DNA from: Ophthalmolycus amberensis
Lineage: Eukaryota; Chordata; Actinopteri; Perciformes; Zoarcidae
Length of the DNA stretch: 64,000 bases
Assembly (NCBI GenBank): GCA_024529925.1
Contig: JAFEUB010000845.1
Location: 787,501 to 851,500, forward strand
Direction of reading: 5' to 3'
In this document: positions 25,101 to 40,100 of the stretch, in pieces
Position numbering within the stretch: position 1 is the stretch's first letter
Layout of the letters: every line of letters starts with the position of its first letter
Position numbers and translations under genes: made by a program
Notes under the pieces: model-generated
Told to the model about the DNA's origin: nothing
What the model saw: the letters and a program-made list of their open reading frames with translations, nothing else
Databases searched by the model: none

Positions 25101-28100
25101 CATCTAACTTTCACTTTCAATCCCAATGAGTCTGATTTCTGAATGGCCTACCTGGCTAAAAATCATCGAGATGTCTTTTTAATGACCAATAAAGGTGAAG
25201 CTGTTCAGTGAGGGCTCAACTCCCACAGTTCTCTCATTCTTCCCACTCACTGCAGAATACCACAGGTCACACTGAAAACACACATAAGCTATTTATTCAG
25301 ATGCAGAATCAAAAGTCCACTTCATTAAGCCAATCAGAATTCAATCCGGAGGAAAGGAGACTTGAGAAGCACACGAGTGGACACAACAAACACTCGAGTT
25401 TCAACACAACCCATCTGATGCACACACACGTTAACACAAACACCATGAGGGGAATTCCTCTTCAGAGACGATCACAGATTGAATTTATTATTTTGACACC
25501 TCTATGCTTGACGAATCAATTAACGGACAACTTATTAAAGGACCTAGCTAGGTTTCCATTCAAATTTCAACCAATTTTTGTCCAAAATTTTTTATCAATT
25601 AACAAGTTTTTCCACCTCAACCAAGCGTGAAAACAGTTTTTTTGATAAAAATATCGGCTCAACACTTTCCGCACAATGCAACGCGTAATATTCTCGCTCT
25701 GTGTGAATTCATGACACAAACAGTTCTGAAAAATATATATTGACGTGCGAATGAATCATGTACAAAGGCCTTAAAGTTCCTGCAATTCTGATGATAATCT
25801 CGACGAAACCAACAATTACTTATTTCATGATTGTTGTTAGACCGACTAAACTTTACTGCTATACTTTGAAATACTTGAATGGATGTTGTGTTTGTGAGAA
25901 ACGTTCAAACACATTCAAACTGTTAAACCTGAGAGAAGGATGTTGCTGGGTGACCAAGGTTCCATGTTCTCTTAACATAGATTGAATTCTTTCTTTATTC
26001 TGTGTGTCAGCACCATGCAGAGGATCAACAAAAGAACACATGACAAAGTCCCCACAACACGGGTCAAACAGGTCAACACACACACACACACACACACACA
26101 CTGTCTCACTGCAGTGTCCCTTGCACTCTGGAATCATCTGTCCTACATAACACATATCTCAAAAGATATAAGAAGCAAAAATGATGTCTTCTGTACTGAT
26201 TATATACCTCCTTGTTCACTTTGTTTGTTTTAAATGTCATAATGCATTTCTCATCCTGAAACTCAACTAACAGGTTTGCCTTCTTGTAATTCCTATTAAT
26301 GTCAATGGCGGTGTGTTTTTTCTTCAATAACAAAACATTAGTGTCCCTAAAACGCTAATTCGACAGTGATGTCTTGATGTGATTTTATTTTAAATATTTG
26401 TAAAAATATGCAAATGTTTGTGTATGTCTTGTGCACTGTTGGTTTGGAGGCTTTCTACTTCTGCTCTTCCCGTACGACAATCCCTCTTTAGGGCACATAT
26501 GCTGTCAGTCATCCAAAGATGATCCGCTTAAGAGTTTTTTTTTTCCTGCTAAAATTATCTTTTGGTCCAGGAACTGGGCGTAGGTATACAAAATAAGTGG
26601 TTTCTCACTAAGTTTAAGGATGATAAAAAGACGCATAAGTCAGATTTAAAAGCTCACAGTGATAGATTTAGGATTCATTTATCGCTCTCCCTGCAGTGAA
26701 ACAACAACTGTATGTACCTGATACATTAATGTAAAAAATGAATGGCGCATCAAAAACAAAACAGAATGTGCAGGTGTTTTAATAAATGCATACTTTTTAT
26801 CCATACCACAGATACATGTCATGGTAACACTTTATAATAACTACACGCCATCAAGCATTAAGTATGAGTAAACACTTAATTCATCATTTATAAAGCATTG
26901 TTCCTCATTAGTATACAATATATAACAGTTATAAATGTTTTATTCTTGATTAATAAGCTTATGTGTTTCGTGATTATGTTTTCATCCTTTATAAATGATG
27001 GATTCCCCATTTGTAAATTAAGTATTATATAAATTGCAAACCAATTATAAATGCAGTTGTAGATGATTAATAACATAATTTATAACGTGTTGGAACAAAG
27101 CTTTATAAACAATTAATTAAGTGTTTACTCATACTTAACTAATGCTTCAAAGCGTGTAGTTATTACAAAGTGTTACCCATGTCTTTAGGTTTATGTTCCA
27201 CCTTTTGTATTTGTGTATAGATTGGTGCTGCTGCTGAAAATGACCCCAAAGTTTCTCCTCAAACAAAGCTTTTTGGGTCGTTTTAGTTCTTTGTATGTGC
27301 TTTTTCTGCCTGACAATTAACTCATTTGATTGTAAAAGTATTTTGTGTACAAAGAAATCCAAAATCATTGTTTTGGCCAATAGTCCATGGTATAATGTCA
27401 GGTTGGACAGTACTGACTTCCTCTGTATTCCTTTCTTTAATACACAGACATCAAATATCAACATGCCAACTGGTAACTGTTACAATAATAAGCTGACGTA
27501 TTTTTCTCAGAGTAAATTCAATAAAAAGCTGCTGAAAGTAATTTGCCCTGATGCTGTTAGCTAAGGCTGTGAGAGAAAATGAAATATGAGAACAGGAGAG
27601 AGAAGACTCAGGGAGAGAGAAGACTCCGCATTTTCTCTACCGCAGGACAATAAGCAAGACATTTAAAAAATACTCAAAGATGTCTTTCATTCCTGAGGTT
27701 TGATACAATCTCACTTCAGGATTAAAATCAGGTTCACAGGATATTTAACACTCACTGCTGTGCATGTGCACTTTCACAAATAGCACATACACATACAAAA
27801 ATATAGCAAACTAAAATGAATATGCCAACTATACTAAAATATGCTCTCAATGAAATTGACCAAAATGTGTCAGATCTTGTTTGTTTGGTCTGGTCTTACT
27901 GGAACTCTTCCTAGATTTCAGCCTTGGAAAAACAACACAAACTGTAAATTTCAGATGACATTCTCAAACGGATCCATTTGGCTGTAGCTCCACAGAGGCT
28001 CTGAGCAGAGCAGACAGTCATTAAAAGCAGTTTACACTCAGATTCTTCTACCGACTTCTGTCTTAGCTCTAGTAATTCCCTGCCACCAACATTTGGAGTC

Positions 28101-31100
28101 CTTAAAAGACAAACTCAAGCTGCTTTAAAACCTTAATGCAGTGGTGCCTTTCATTTCGAGAGCATCGCTTTTAGCCTTTTGTTCTGAAGTGAACGTCTCT
28201 AGAGAGGAAGCCATAGCTGCACAATGCAACATTTTTGATCTTATCTATTTAAATCACCAAGGACGGCTGTGAGGAGGGGAGCTTGCTCTCATCGTCACAG
28301 ACTGAGCTGTGGAAGATTGGCCCTGCTGGCTACACTAGTTTGATGTCGGCTCAGGACACCGATGGGACATTTCCCCTCCAATCAGAAGGTGAAAATCGAA
28401 GGACAACCGGACTGGACTTGCCAGTGTTAGATCTTTTCCCACTCTTCTTTCTTTGATGTAAAAGATCACAGACTGGCCGATTGAAAACAGACTGACGTCG
28501 CTTTACAGTTGTCCTATATTTTGAAGCCCTTTCATGGAGTTCCCCCTTCTACAGTTTGGCATCATCACAGTGACCTTGTGCTGTTTTAAGTGGGGTTGAA
28601 GTGTTTGGGGTTGCCGGGTGTGGGGCTTAATCACTCAGCAAATCAGAAGGATGGGTTATAATTAAGAAGTCTGGAAATAGACTCCATGAAAGTCAAGTAA
28701 TAAGCAGATCTATATGAATAAATATTGTTTATTTATATAGCAAAAAACTAAAATATGCCTATTATATTAATATTTAGTAAGATATTACGTACCTGGTGGA
28801 CATATATGTTCACAGACTAAAGCTGGAATTATGCCAGAGAAGGGTGTCATGTAAAACTGTAGGTTGCAGAGACTCAAACAATAACCAGGTGGTAACACAA
28901 CATTGATTTATCATCACCTTGTAGCATCACCTTGCGCACTTGTTAGCAAATAGTTGTTTATTTTAAACATCCAGCAGACAAGTGTGATTTTTATTCAAGC
29001 CTATCATTTACTCACCTTTTAGCTCTGGTTTGGTCTCCACCAAATACTGAGGGAAAGGTTTAAACTCTCACCTCTGATGACCCAGCTGATGAAAACAAAT
29101 GTGTTAAATTACGTTATGTCTTATTTTCAGGCTTTTCTACATTTGTTCCACAATATGCATGGAGTCAGGATTCATTTTAAATCCCTTGTAAGGACCCTTT
29201 TTTTTAAGTCTGCACCAGAGTATGATGACGGAATTCGCAACTGCCAAAACGAACCGCAGAGCAAGAACACCAATGCTGGCAGCAGTTTGATGCGCCACCC
29301 CTTAACAAGCAGTTGTGGTCTTAAAGTGCACCAATATACTGTATATCATTCTTCTGCATTTGAAAGTTCACACTCACCATCTTGTGATGTTTAAGACTCA
29401 CCATGTGTTCAGAGCTGACTGCTAGTTCACTTGGATTTACTAAACTACGAAACACATTGAAACGCAAAGACCTGATTTTAATTTAGACCCTCAGTTACTA
29501 CTAAACTGAGAGGGCCTGTGAAGACCTTTACACTGATACATGAAGAATGTCTACACACACACACACACACACACACCTTCATGCACAGAAAAGGTGCAAC
29601 ACTGTCCTCGTTAACTTGAAAAGAGAGTCAGGAACTGAGATCTGAGGACATTAAAGACAGAAGGAGACTGTACCCTGGGATGAGATGTTCATTAGAGCCA
29701 CATTTTTCTGCCACTGTCAGCAGCTGCATATGTGCGAACGTCATGCAACCCCTCCCTCCCACACAGCGGTGCAGCATGCGTACAGCGGCAGCCCTCAGCA
29801 CCTGGTAAATAATGAACGATTTTTCCATAAATCCTGATGCGGGTTGTGGAAGCACTGAGCAAGCTTGGTCAGCCTGCATCTTCTCATTTGACAGCCTTCC
29901 AGTGCTGCTGCCAGCAGGTCAGCTTTGCTCACAGCTCTGCCAAAAGCATTAGAATGCCGGCTTCATGATTGCTGACTGCCGTCTCCTGGCAGTTACTGTG
30001 CACTATCATGAAACCTTTCAACTCCTGTGCACGTTACAGCACAGGCTTTTGTCAGCCCAGGGCAGGTAAAGGGCCTCATCAAAGTTGTTGATGGAGACCT
30101 GATCACCTTTTTGTTTCAGGATAGAATATGGAGCCATTAACATCCTCTCACCTCACGCCTTCACTTTCAACTACCGTACACACGTTTTTTTCTTCACCTG
30201 TGTTGTCTCAACTCTAGCTGAACACTATGACTGAGCTGAACAAGCTCCTTTCTCTTCTATTATTAAACATGTTTCTAAAGTCAAAAGTAGTTGCAGTGCA
30301 AATGTGTCAAACTCCATGCATCGCACCGTGCAGCTGTCGTGTTGTGACGTAGAGTATTTGTGTCGATTTCAAAATATATACAATTCTGTATTTTTCAAAA
30401 GTAATCAGGTTATCTATGGGAATAGTATGTTAGTTATGAATGTAATCCTTTGCTTGTCTCAAAAGACATTGCGATTCAAGGCTGGATTACAAATCTGAAA
30501 GGGATACGACTGCATCGGCTCCACGGCCATATACAAAATACATTAAGCTGAAGCCTGCAAAATAGTAGGCTACAAATTATGTGTAGTTGTATTTGAAAGC
30601 ATATTGGTCCGCTTGGATGGGAGACGTGCAGCAGCAGGAAATAAATCAATGCACATTAGGAAATGTATAAACATTGTTAATTAGCATCGGACAACAAAGG
30701 GTTGCGATTACTACTTAATTATATTCTGTTAATTTCCCATAATTTATAGTAACGGCATCATTCTTGAAACGCATTACAGGCACTGTGAAATGCATTAACA
30801 GATCTGGAAAGGGGTTTTGCAGCTGAGCAGTGCATGCAAGATCTGAACATAAAAGACAGTAATTCATACGTATATGTTTGGCAGTATAAGTGTGGGTTTT
30901 TTTTGTGCGTAGGGTGAAATAAGGTTGTTGCAGTTTCTGGAAGTTTTCTGAAAAGTTTTGGTTGAAAAGCCAGCAATGGTTTTAAAGTTTGCCTCAGAAA
31001 CTTTCACAAGAGTTTAATGGTAGCCATTTTATTTATTTATATGTTTATTCATGATGTCACCAGGTAAGGTAAGGTTGAGTTAAGTGGATGTGATAACATG

Positions 31101-34100
31101 GGCTAGATGCTACCAATTTCACACTGGGGAGGTTTTAAGTCAGAAAGTATTTATGATCATTTACTACGAGACTTCAATGACGTTTTAGGCTCGCACTAGA
31201 TGTGGGTTTTAGCATTTTCGGGTATTATGCAAGACTGCAAAAGCTGGATGAAAGAAATGGAAATTTATACATGAGACCTAAAACTAATTGTCATCGCCGA
31301 CTGAGAACCACAGCAGAAGGTGTTGCGTCAGTGATTGACGATCTGGGACAGGCAGGTGAAAACATCTGCAGCACCGTTGTCAGCATGGTGGCTGAATTGT
31401 TAATTGCAGGAGGTATTGTTTGTGTGGCAGATCTAGAGGGAGGAAAAATGTCATTCTGCAAGAATTTGATTTGTGCAATACAGCACTTTTTTCTGAACTT
31501 CATGTAGAACTCACAGCATTCCTTAACTGCCTTTTCTTCCTATTTATATTTACTTTTTAATGAAGAATTTGTGATTTAAGATCTGCAATTTGTGTCAGTG
31601 TTTCACCTACCATTGCCTTGGTACAAAGAAAGAAACTGAATATTTTATATACCCAATTTATGTGCACTTGTTTAATTTCAGCTCAGTGTAAACATCTTTA
31701 CTTGGCTTTGTGCTGCATTCAAGTGGTGTCGAAATAATCGAAACAAATCAGTTCCCAACTGAGAAAATGAATGTGAACAACCCCTCAAGTCGGAACAACT
31801 AAACATTTATCCATCAGCTAATGTATTGTATTCTCTATGTGCTTGAATTGGCTGGACATTTACAGTGGGCTGTAGAAAGCACAAAAGAAAAATACAAAAA
31901 GCAGTTGATTCTACTGGGATCATTTTTGTTTTTGTGCAACAAGCAGACCTGTCTTTGTCCAAACTGAAATATCCCCAGTTATCTCCTCTCTGAGTCTACA
32001 TTCCCTCTAAGCCATCATCGTACCTATCACCACACTATTGTTCTGAGGGCACAGGTGTAATCATGTGTGCGATTAGTCTGGATAGGATTTGATGGTGCTC
32101 TGTGTCTCCATGGATACATTCAAAGGCCATCTAATTACATCCTGGAGCAGCAGTGGGAGAGACCAACAATGCAAGAAAAGTGAGACTTTCGTCAGTGAGT
32201 GGGACTGTAAATTGCCGTAGAAGTTCAAGTAAATGGCTGTTCACAGGAATTTATGAGCAGCACAGAAAACTCCCGGGAACTGCCAGGAATTGACACTAAG
32301 TTTCAATTTCCAGCAGTTTTACAAGCATGAGAAGCTTGGCGGTCGATCAACCTGGCCCCTGGTCCAGGGGAGGCAGACCCGTCTCTGTCTTTAGCTCGCC
32401 CGTTTACATCAACAAGTACCCAATTAAACCAGTGATCCATCTGTCTCTCTCTTCTCGCTCCTCTCAGTTCAGCTCTGGACTTCAAGATCGTTTTTTCTTT
32501 GCTTAATAAGTCTGGAGCATTTGATACTATTTTACTTGTAGTTGGCACTAACATATTTTAACAGCTTACAGCCCTCGCGCACATTTCCTTTAGAAAAAGC
32601 CCATTCTCCATAACCCTGTTGTCTTTCTGTTCCCTTCGTGCATTCATTTTTTTAACATCAAAATTGCTACATAATTAAAATGAAACAATTGCAACGTGCA
32701 CAAAAAGCTTACTTTCAATCAAAAGGTTCCATACAGCTTACGTCACAAATGTCCCGTAAACTCTAATGTGGATCGCTGCTCTATGTGAGGTCCAATCAAA
32801 ATTTTAAGAAATTAACAATAAAATTGAGGCGGCTGTGGCTCAGGAGCTAGAGCTGGTCGTCATTTAATCACAAGGTCGGGACCAGGACATTAAACCCAAA
32901 ATGTGCTTGCTTCACAGCAGCCCACTGCACCGAAATGCTTATTAGGATGATTCAAATGCAGATGTCAAATTCACATATTGTCGTATGTAAAATTGAAGGA
33001 TCCTATTCATTTTCTTTGTAGAGCAAGAAAGCCTGCTATAAGTTGCACGATGGATACAACACGGCAAGTTGACCGACCATTCGCCGTAAGTTGCAAAGTC
33101 ACCACTTGACCTCAACTTTTTACAAATTAGGTCCGACCATCCAAGGCAGAGCAGGCTCAAATAAAAATGAAGGGATATCCTGTTACTGCATGGCCTATTT
33201 CTTACCTCAAATGTTTTCAGACCCACATTTTAGTGTACGGCTTAGCTTTAAAATGAGAACATTTGTGACCTGGCCGCCATTCTGAAAAGAGTTGAGCCAG
33301 AACCAAGGACTGGTACTCTGTATCGGCCTGGTATCGGAGCCCAGGTATCGGTATTGGGGCTGAAAAAGTGGGATACTGCATCCCTTGTAATAAGCAATAA
33401 GATAATATGATTAACATAACATTATATTAAAATAATACTACAAGGCAAATGCAGCAATCCCTGGTCCAACGTCAACCTTCTGTCTACTGTTTGAAATCAA
33501 GGAGTGTCCAGAAGCTTGCTGGTAAAAGGCAAGATCAAGGGGAGAAGTGGTGGCGTGATGACGCTGTATGGTTTGGCTCTGTTTCACCACGTGAGGCCCT
33601 CATTAAGGGGAATGGCTCCCAGTCGCACAGAGCAGGGATGATTGCACAAGACGTAACCCCACCACGACCGTGTCCTGTGTGTCTGTGAGAAATCAACCTC
33701 CCAGCCGAGTCCAATCTATTGCCGGGGTGACGTCGCTGCCAAAACCACACGTTGCTCTGTCATATATACCTGGTGAAACACTTGTTTCTGGCCAAATGCA
33801 GACATCTGCTTTTTTTGCCCCAAAGTCTGTTCTGAAATCGAATTCATCTCCTCTGATGGTATTTATGCTGATACATATTACACACATAAATTAACTGTGT
33901 AATGACGGTTAAATGTACAACATTGGGAGAAAGCCCTTGTTATTTCTGTAGTCCATAGTTATTAACTTACATGCAGTGAAAGAAAGAATGGCAGACAACA
34001 AAGAGAAGAGACGGAGAACTGCAGAGATGGAAAATGAAGACGACAATGAAGATCAAAGTATAAAAGGGCTAATGAGGGTTTGAAGAAGCCTCTCCTCATT

Positions 34101-37100
34101 TTCCTATCCGCCATCTGATCTCTCTTTCCCTGTTTTCTTCATCTTGTCTCCACTCTAATATGTCACAGCTCCTCTGATCGGGTCTTAACAAGCAATCAGC
34201 TGCACATTTCTTTGAGAGAGAGAATAGGCAAGGTAGTAATACAGACGTACCAGACACGTTTTGTGTGATTTAAAGCAACAGTGTATGCATAGCTTCTGTA
34301 AATTCACAATATTTGGAATAAGCTTAACCTCATCCTGAAAAATAAGTGTTTTTTATTATTAGATTTATGCTTTTATTAATAATGTTTTAACTGTTCAAAG
34401 AGCTGATTATATGGGACAATCATGCATTATTCAATTAGTGAGACTGGTATTTTATTTTTTCACTTTCAAACTAACCCTAGTGGTGGACTTACTCATTCTA
34501 TTTCTATGCTGAGCATCCACCTTTTCAACCGGGTAGTGGCCGTGCCTTAAGGCTAGACAACTGAGGAATTTCATGATGTACATTTAGTCTATGCCGGTCA
34601 CTTTTGTCATCAAAAATGTTGATATTTTCAGAAATTTATTTTTAATTTTAATATGGTAAAACAGCACACAGCTTGATCACAACAACCATTTTGACTAGAT
34701 TAAAAAAAAAGATGTAATTTATTTTGGAACAAAGTAAAAACCTGCGCTGAAGAAAATCCTGGTAAAAAATTGGTTCTCGTACACTGCCTGACTGTGTTAA
34801 ACCACTTAAGTCAAATGTGAAGTCGAAATTCACCTAAACACAGATTCAGGTAATGGACCCAATCTCATTATATTATACTGCTAAACCAGCCAGAGAGAAA
34901 CAGATGGTGAGAGAGGAGAGGCAGAGAGAGGGTCAGGGGTAGACTCAAAGAATCAAGAAACGAATCCTCCCCCCTTCACTGAAGTCATGTTGGAGAGACC
35001 AAGACGACAGATAAATCGGACAGATATTAATGAAATATATTTCCAGAATAATTGATAAATAGTAAGCCATTTAGGCTAATGTTTTCACTTTGAATTTAAT
35101 CAAAGGACTTGATTTCAGAACATATGATCATCATAAAACTTAACTATCATGCACAAGAGGGGGAAAAAGGCAATTGAAGATGAATATAAAGCACTGTACT
35201 TCTCATCACAGCTGGCTCCTCATTGGTATCACAGCTATAGTTTGATTCTCATTAACTGCACCCTCACTGAGGACGAGCAGATGTCTTATTTAATGGGAGA
35301 CTTTTATGACATTTCAATACAGCAAGATGACGTTCAAAACCGAACTCACAGACACGCCCATACCTTGCTGGGAAAAGAAAAGACGACAACATATTCAGTG
35401 AGAGGATGTAATTAAAGCTAAATGGTAATCAGTGTACTAGCTCACATTGTCAATGTGAAGGAATGTTAGAGATATTAACCCAGTTCACCCAAGCCCCCAG
35501 GAAGAGCGCCAAGCCAGGTTTGGTTGCGGCCAAACTGTGGAATTACAGCTGCCTGGTCCGTTCATGATGCCATTGGGCCCCAAAATACTATATTGTTGTG
35601 GTATTCATCATTTTCTCATTCTTTGAATTTTCTCTTACAACAGAATTGATGAGGGGTCCTGACCTATCTTACAAGTCAAGTATAGATAGTCTGCCACTTG
35701 TTTAACCTATGAATCATAAAGCCTTCATCTGAATGATTTAGAATTTAAATTTGATACCAATAGTAACAAATATAATGTGTAAGAGTAGTTTTTTAAAATT
35801 ATTTTACAATTTTGAGTGGCATATTTTGGCACACAATTCAGTTCAGTTGTGCCTCTCTGTCTAGTGCCGTACTCTGCTGCTGACAGTGTAACATCCCCTG
35901 CTGTAGGCTATAGTCTTATACGTCTCCTTAACCGTCGCTTTGCTTTAGAAAGCAATGTCAGAACATGCTCTCTTCATTTGTATCACAGGACGGCGCTGCT
36001 CTGATGACACAACGTTGCCAGTTGTATTCATATTTTCCAATAGTTGGATCAACAGACATTGCAGATATTTTTTTTATCTTTTTGTCTGCTGATTTCTGTC
36101 TACAGGGTTTGAAGCTAGACTGTGAAAAATCTTCTTTTTACTCGAGTAAAACAAACCTTGGAACTTTTTGGAAACTTCAAAGGTAGCCTTATAAGGCAAT
36201 TTTAAGGTTGTTGATTATGCTAATGATCAAATCTCTCAAACGCGCACCTCCTCATGAAGAGGTGACGTTCATCAGGCTGAACATAGCAATTTAGGACAGG
36301 TTTGTGCAGTTAAGACAGTTGAATCAATCACAGAACCGTAAAAGAGATGTAGGATATAGATTATGGAAATTATATGTATAATGCCCATTGTCTTGGCATC
36401 ATAAATATCTTTTTTTTAGCCAATCCACCTAGAGGATGTCACGATATTCCACTGAATACTTGAAAACTTTGAATAGGTTACTGGCCAAAGCATCAGGAGA
36501 TCATGAAAGTCATTAGGTTGCCTTTCCCGCTCTGAGGACCATGAATATCTGTACAATTGATTTCATGGTAATCCACCTAATAGTTACTGAGATACCATTA
36601 CCATGACTGAAGTCACAAAAGTTTATACAAGGAAGTTTCATCTTGTGTTGGTTTTGGCAGTCCTTGCGGAAGAAAGTGGTCGTCTTTCCGAGCACCATAA
36701 TCTTGCAAGAAAACCTCTTTGAACCATTTGAACAAGTGGAATTTGAAGGTGTGCTTCATCACTGACACCACATGGCAGCATTTCATCACAAGTTAAGTTA
36801 TGGTTTCATTAACCGTAACGTCTGAGTGACAAAGCAATGAGGGAGAGGTCTGATCATACGTTCTCAATGACACAAGTGTCATGGAATCTGCTGGTTTTTC
36901 TTATGGGGCCAACAAGGACGTTGACTGATTGTCATCTTCATTGCTCAGGTGATACTTTTTTTCTACAGTTGGTGTTAAAGTCAATCTCATTTTAGAATCA
37001 TTCATCATCAAGTGACAGTTAAGGATAAATGGGACAATCATTAAGTGCCTGGTGCTTTCAGGAGCTCACTAAAATAAGAAAAAGGAGCCACAGGACACAG

Positions 37101-40100
37101 AATGTGATTGAGATGCCCAACTATATACTTTGAATTTGCACTATCTTGCTTTGACCAAATCTGCAAGACCTTCTCTGTAAAAACGGCTGCATCAGGTCAC
37201 TTGGACTTTATTTAAATTACACAGCAGTTGATTATGATTAGAAAATGGTCCCACATGTTAGACTTTATCGCCAATCCTCTATGACTGTACCACCTGGCTT
37301 AGACGTGACCACTATATTACCCTAACTCCTATAAACTGGGGCAACTAACCCTTTTCCACCCTATTCTGGCACCAATGCAATTACATCCACCTAAATACAA
37401 AGTGAACTAACTCTTCAGGGTACATACTACATAGTCATGCTGCACAAGTATCTAGAGTACCTGCCAATCACCTCAGACATAACTTCAGACTGCAGGACAC
37501 TGTTTATCAAGGGAAATGGGAAATGGACTTGTACTTGTATAACGCTTTGCTGGTCTTCCGATCACTCAAAGTGCTTTAACACTAAATGTCATTATTCACC
37601 TATTCCCACCTATTCATACACTGTTGGCAGGGGCTACCATGCAAGGTGCCACCTGTCCATCAGGACTCTAACTAAACATTCATACCACATCTCGCCACGC
37701 GTTGACTGGACAAGTGGAGCCGGGGGTGGAACTGCCGATCATCTGATTGAAGGACAACCCTGCTCTACCTCTGAGTCACAGTCGCCCTGATGGCACAACC
37801 TTGAAGGCGTGAGAGCTGTCCTGAATATCCAGTGTTTTTAGAAGGAGTTGCTATTCTTTTGAGTTTGAGGAGCGGGTTTCACCGACTGGTCTAAGCCTGG
37901 CTCTGACTGCCAACTCAGTGTTAAGACCAGAATTTAGAAAGAACTTGTCCAGCCCGCTCTCACTAAATGGCATATGAATCACACAACAATTTTTAAGTAG
38001 TTTTGCATGCAATAAGAACGTATTTCTTTCCATGTGTTTAATAATTTACCCTGCACAATGTCATCAAAGTGTCAAAGATTTAATAATGTATATATAATGG
38101 CCATATTATGTATGTAGGCACTTTGATGAGGCTGTTAATTTGAACATTAACTGCAATGAAGTGGATTGGAATTAAATTATGAATAAAGAGAGAGGGCCAA
38201 ATGGGAGAAAGACAGAAGGAAGAGCTACAGGGAGGGCTAAAGAGTGTGCATGCCCCGAAAATATGCAGATGAGTGTGTCTGTGTCATAAACACAGAAGTT
38301 ATGAGACAACCAGCTATATCGGGGTGTCTATTACACACACGCACACACACACTCAGTTCTCAGTACGACAGATTAATTTGCAGTGCAGAGTAATGGCCTC
38401 ATAATTCACTGTGGTCATTATCAAGGAGGAAGGCACAGTCATTAGCCTGTGACACACACACACACACACACACAGAGACACACAAAACCCTGTACTTATA
38501 TACTTGTGAGAACAACCTCAACCATTACCCTAACCAAAACCTAACTCTAACCTGAACCTTAAAAGCGAGTCTGAACCCTCAAACAGGCCTCTGAAGATAC
38601 GTCCGAAGGCGAGTACAGGCTGAATTGACTCACTGTTCAAAATAAGTTATCACTCTCGAGGTCTAATTGGTCCTCACAAAGATGGGGTCGATGTTGAAGT
38701 ACACACACAGACACACACATTCCATCAATCTAGCTGCAGAGTTTTCAAGTCACAGGGTCAAGGACTAGCAGATATAACATAATAGATATGCCGCTCTCTC
38801 TCTCTCTCTCTCTCGCTCTCTGTCAAAGATTCCCATATATGAGATGACAGCTCTTCTTTCTAACACACATATGATCTAGCCAGCAGTCTGTTTGACTCAC
38901 ACTTACTTTGTGCATTGTTACATAAAGGGCACGCTGCCTCGAGGATTTAAATAGTTTGGTGCGGAATTTTGAAATATGGACATAATTACACTGGGCTGCC
39001 ATACAAAAACTGGAGTCTTCTAGATAGTTTAACAATACTACGGTTTATACTATGGCCGCAGGTTTGAATTATTTAGACATGTCTTCTAAGAAATCATGTA
39101 TCCCAGTAGCTGTTGCTGTGGAGATGAGGCAGGCCAGAAGATCAGAGCTCCAAGAAGTACAGAATGCTGCATCGCTGCTGAATTCACACAGACATACACC
39201 AGCCAGCAGTCCTCATCCAACCCCTCTGGCTTTACACGTTAATCCATCTTGCAACTTTCATTTGATCCTTTTTTTTGTTCCCAAGGAGCAATTGGTTTGA
39301 AAGTAAGGCATAGTACAATACACGAAAGAACAAAGACATACAGTACAGGTGTAGGACAGGTGACCTGAACACTAATGGGCTAGAAGTCGAACAACATTGG
39401 TAATAACATCAACAAAAAAGTCAGATAAAATGAATTGTGGCAGAGTGTGACCGTATGAATACACAGGGAGAGTAAAGTGCATAGTGACCTGACATGTTGA
39501 ATAAATGATTAATTAGCAATGTTAATGTTTACTGGGGACAGAGTCAACATAGTGTGACCGGCAACCTAATGTCAATGTGACTCCACGGGTCCCGACCAAG
39601 TGTTAGTATGTTAAGAGTTGTTATGAAAACGAGTTGGTATGCAGTACCGAGAAGAGGGGACAGCAGCTGCTCACCAAAACCCACATCCAACAACGTGTCA
39701 GGATCGCATTTCAAACCAGAAAACATCATGAACATGAACACACCAAAGTTGGAAGAATGACTTTCGAACTTCGGAAATGAGACCATCCAAGGTGGACATG
39801 AATGCACCATTGTCTGCGCCGTCCTAGCATAAATGGCTTTATTGTTGTTCCAGTGTCAGTGTGTTTGTGCCTATAGCACAAACCAACAGGTTTTTATGTG
39901 CCTGCTGCTTTTCCAAAATAGTTTCGTTAGCTTACTGAAAAACATCAACTTCTGCTTCAGCTGACTCGAATGCTGGGGGTTCTTGGCAGTCGTTTCTTAC
40001 AAAAATCTCCCAAGTAAGATGGGGAAAAAAATAAATGATACAATAAGATCATGATGTTTCGTGACATTCAGTGTCATTCCAACAACAGAGACAGCAGGTC

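Noticed and set aside
31202..31507. 101-residue plus frame
   Set aside because: No homology recognised, no splice or promoter context; likely chance.
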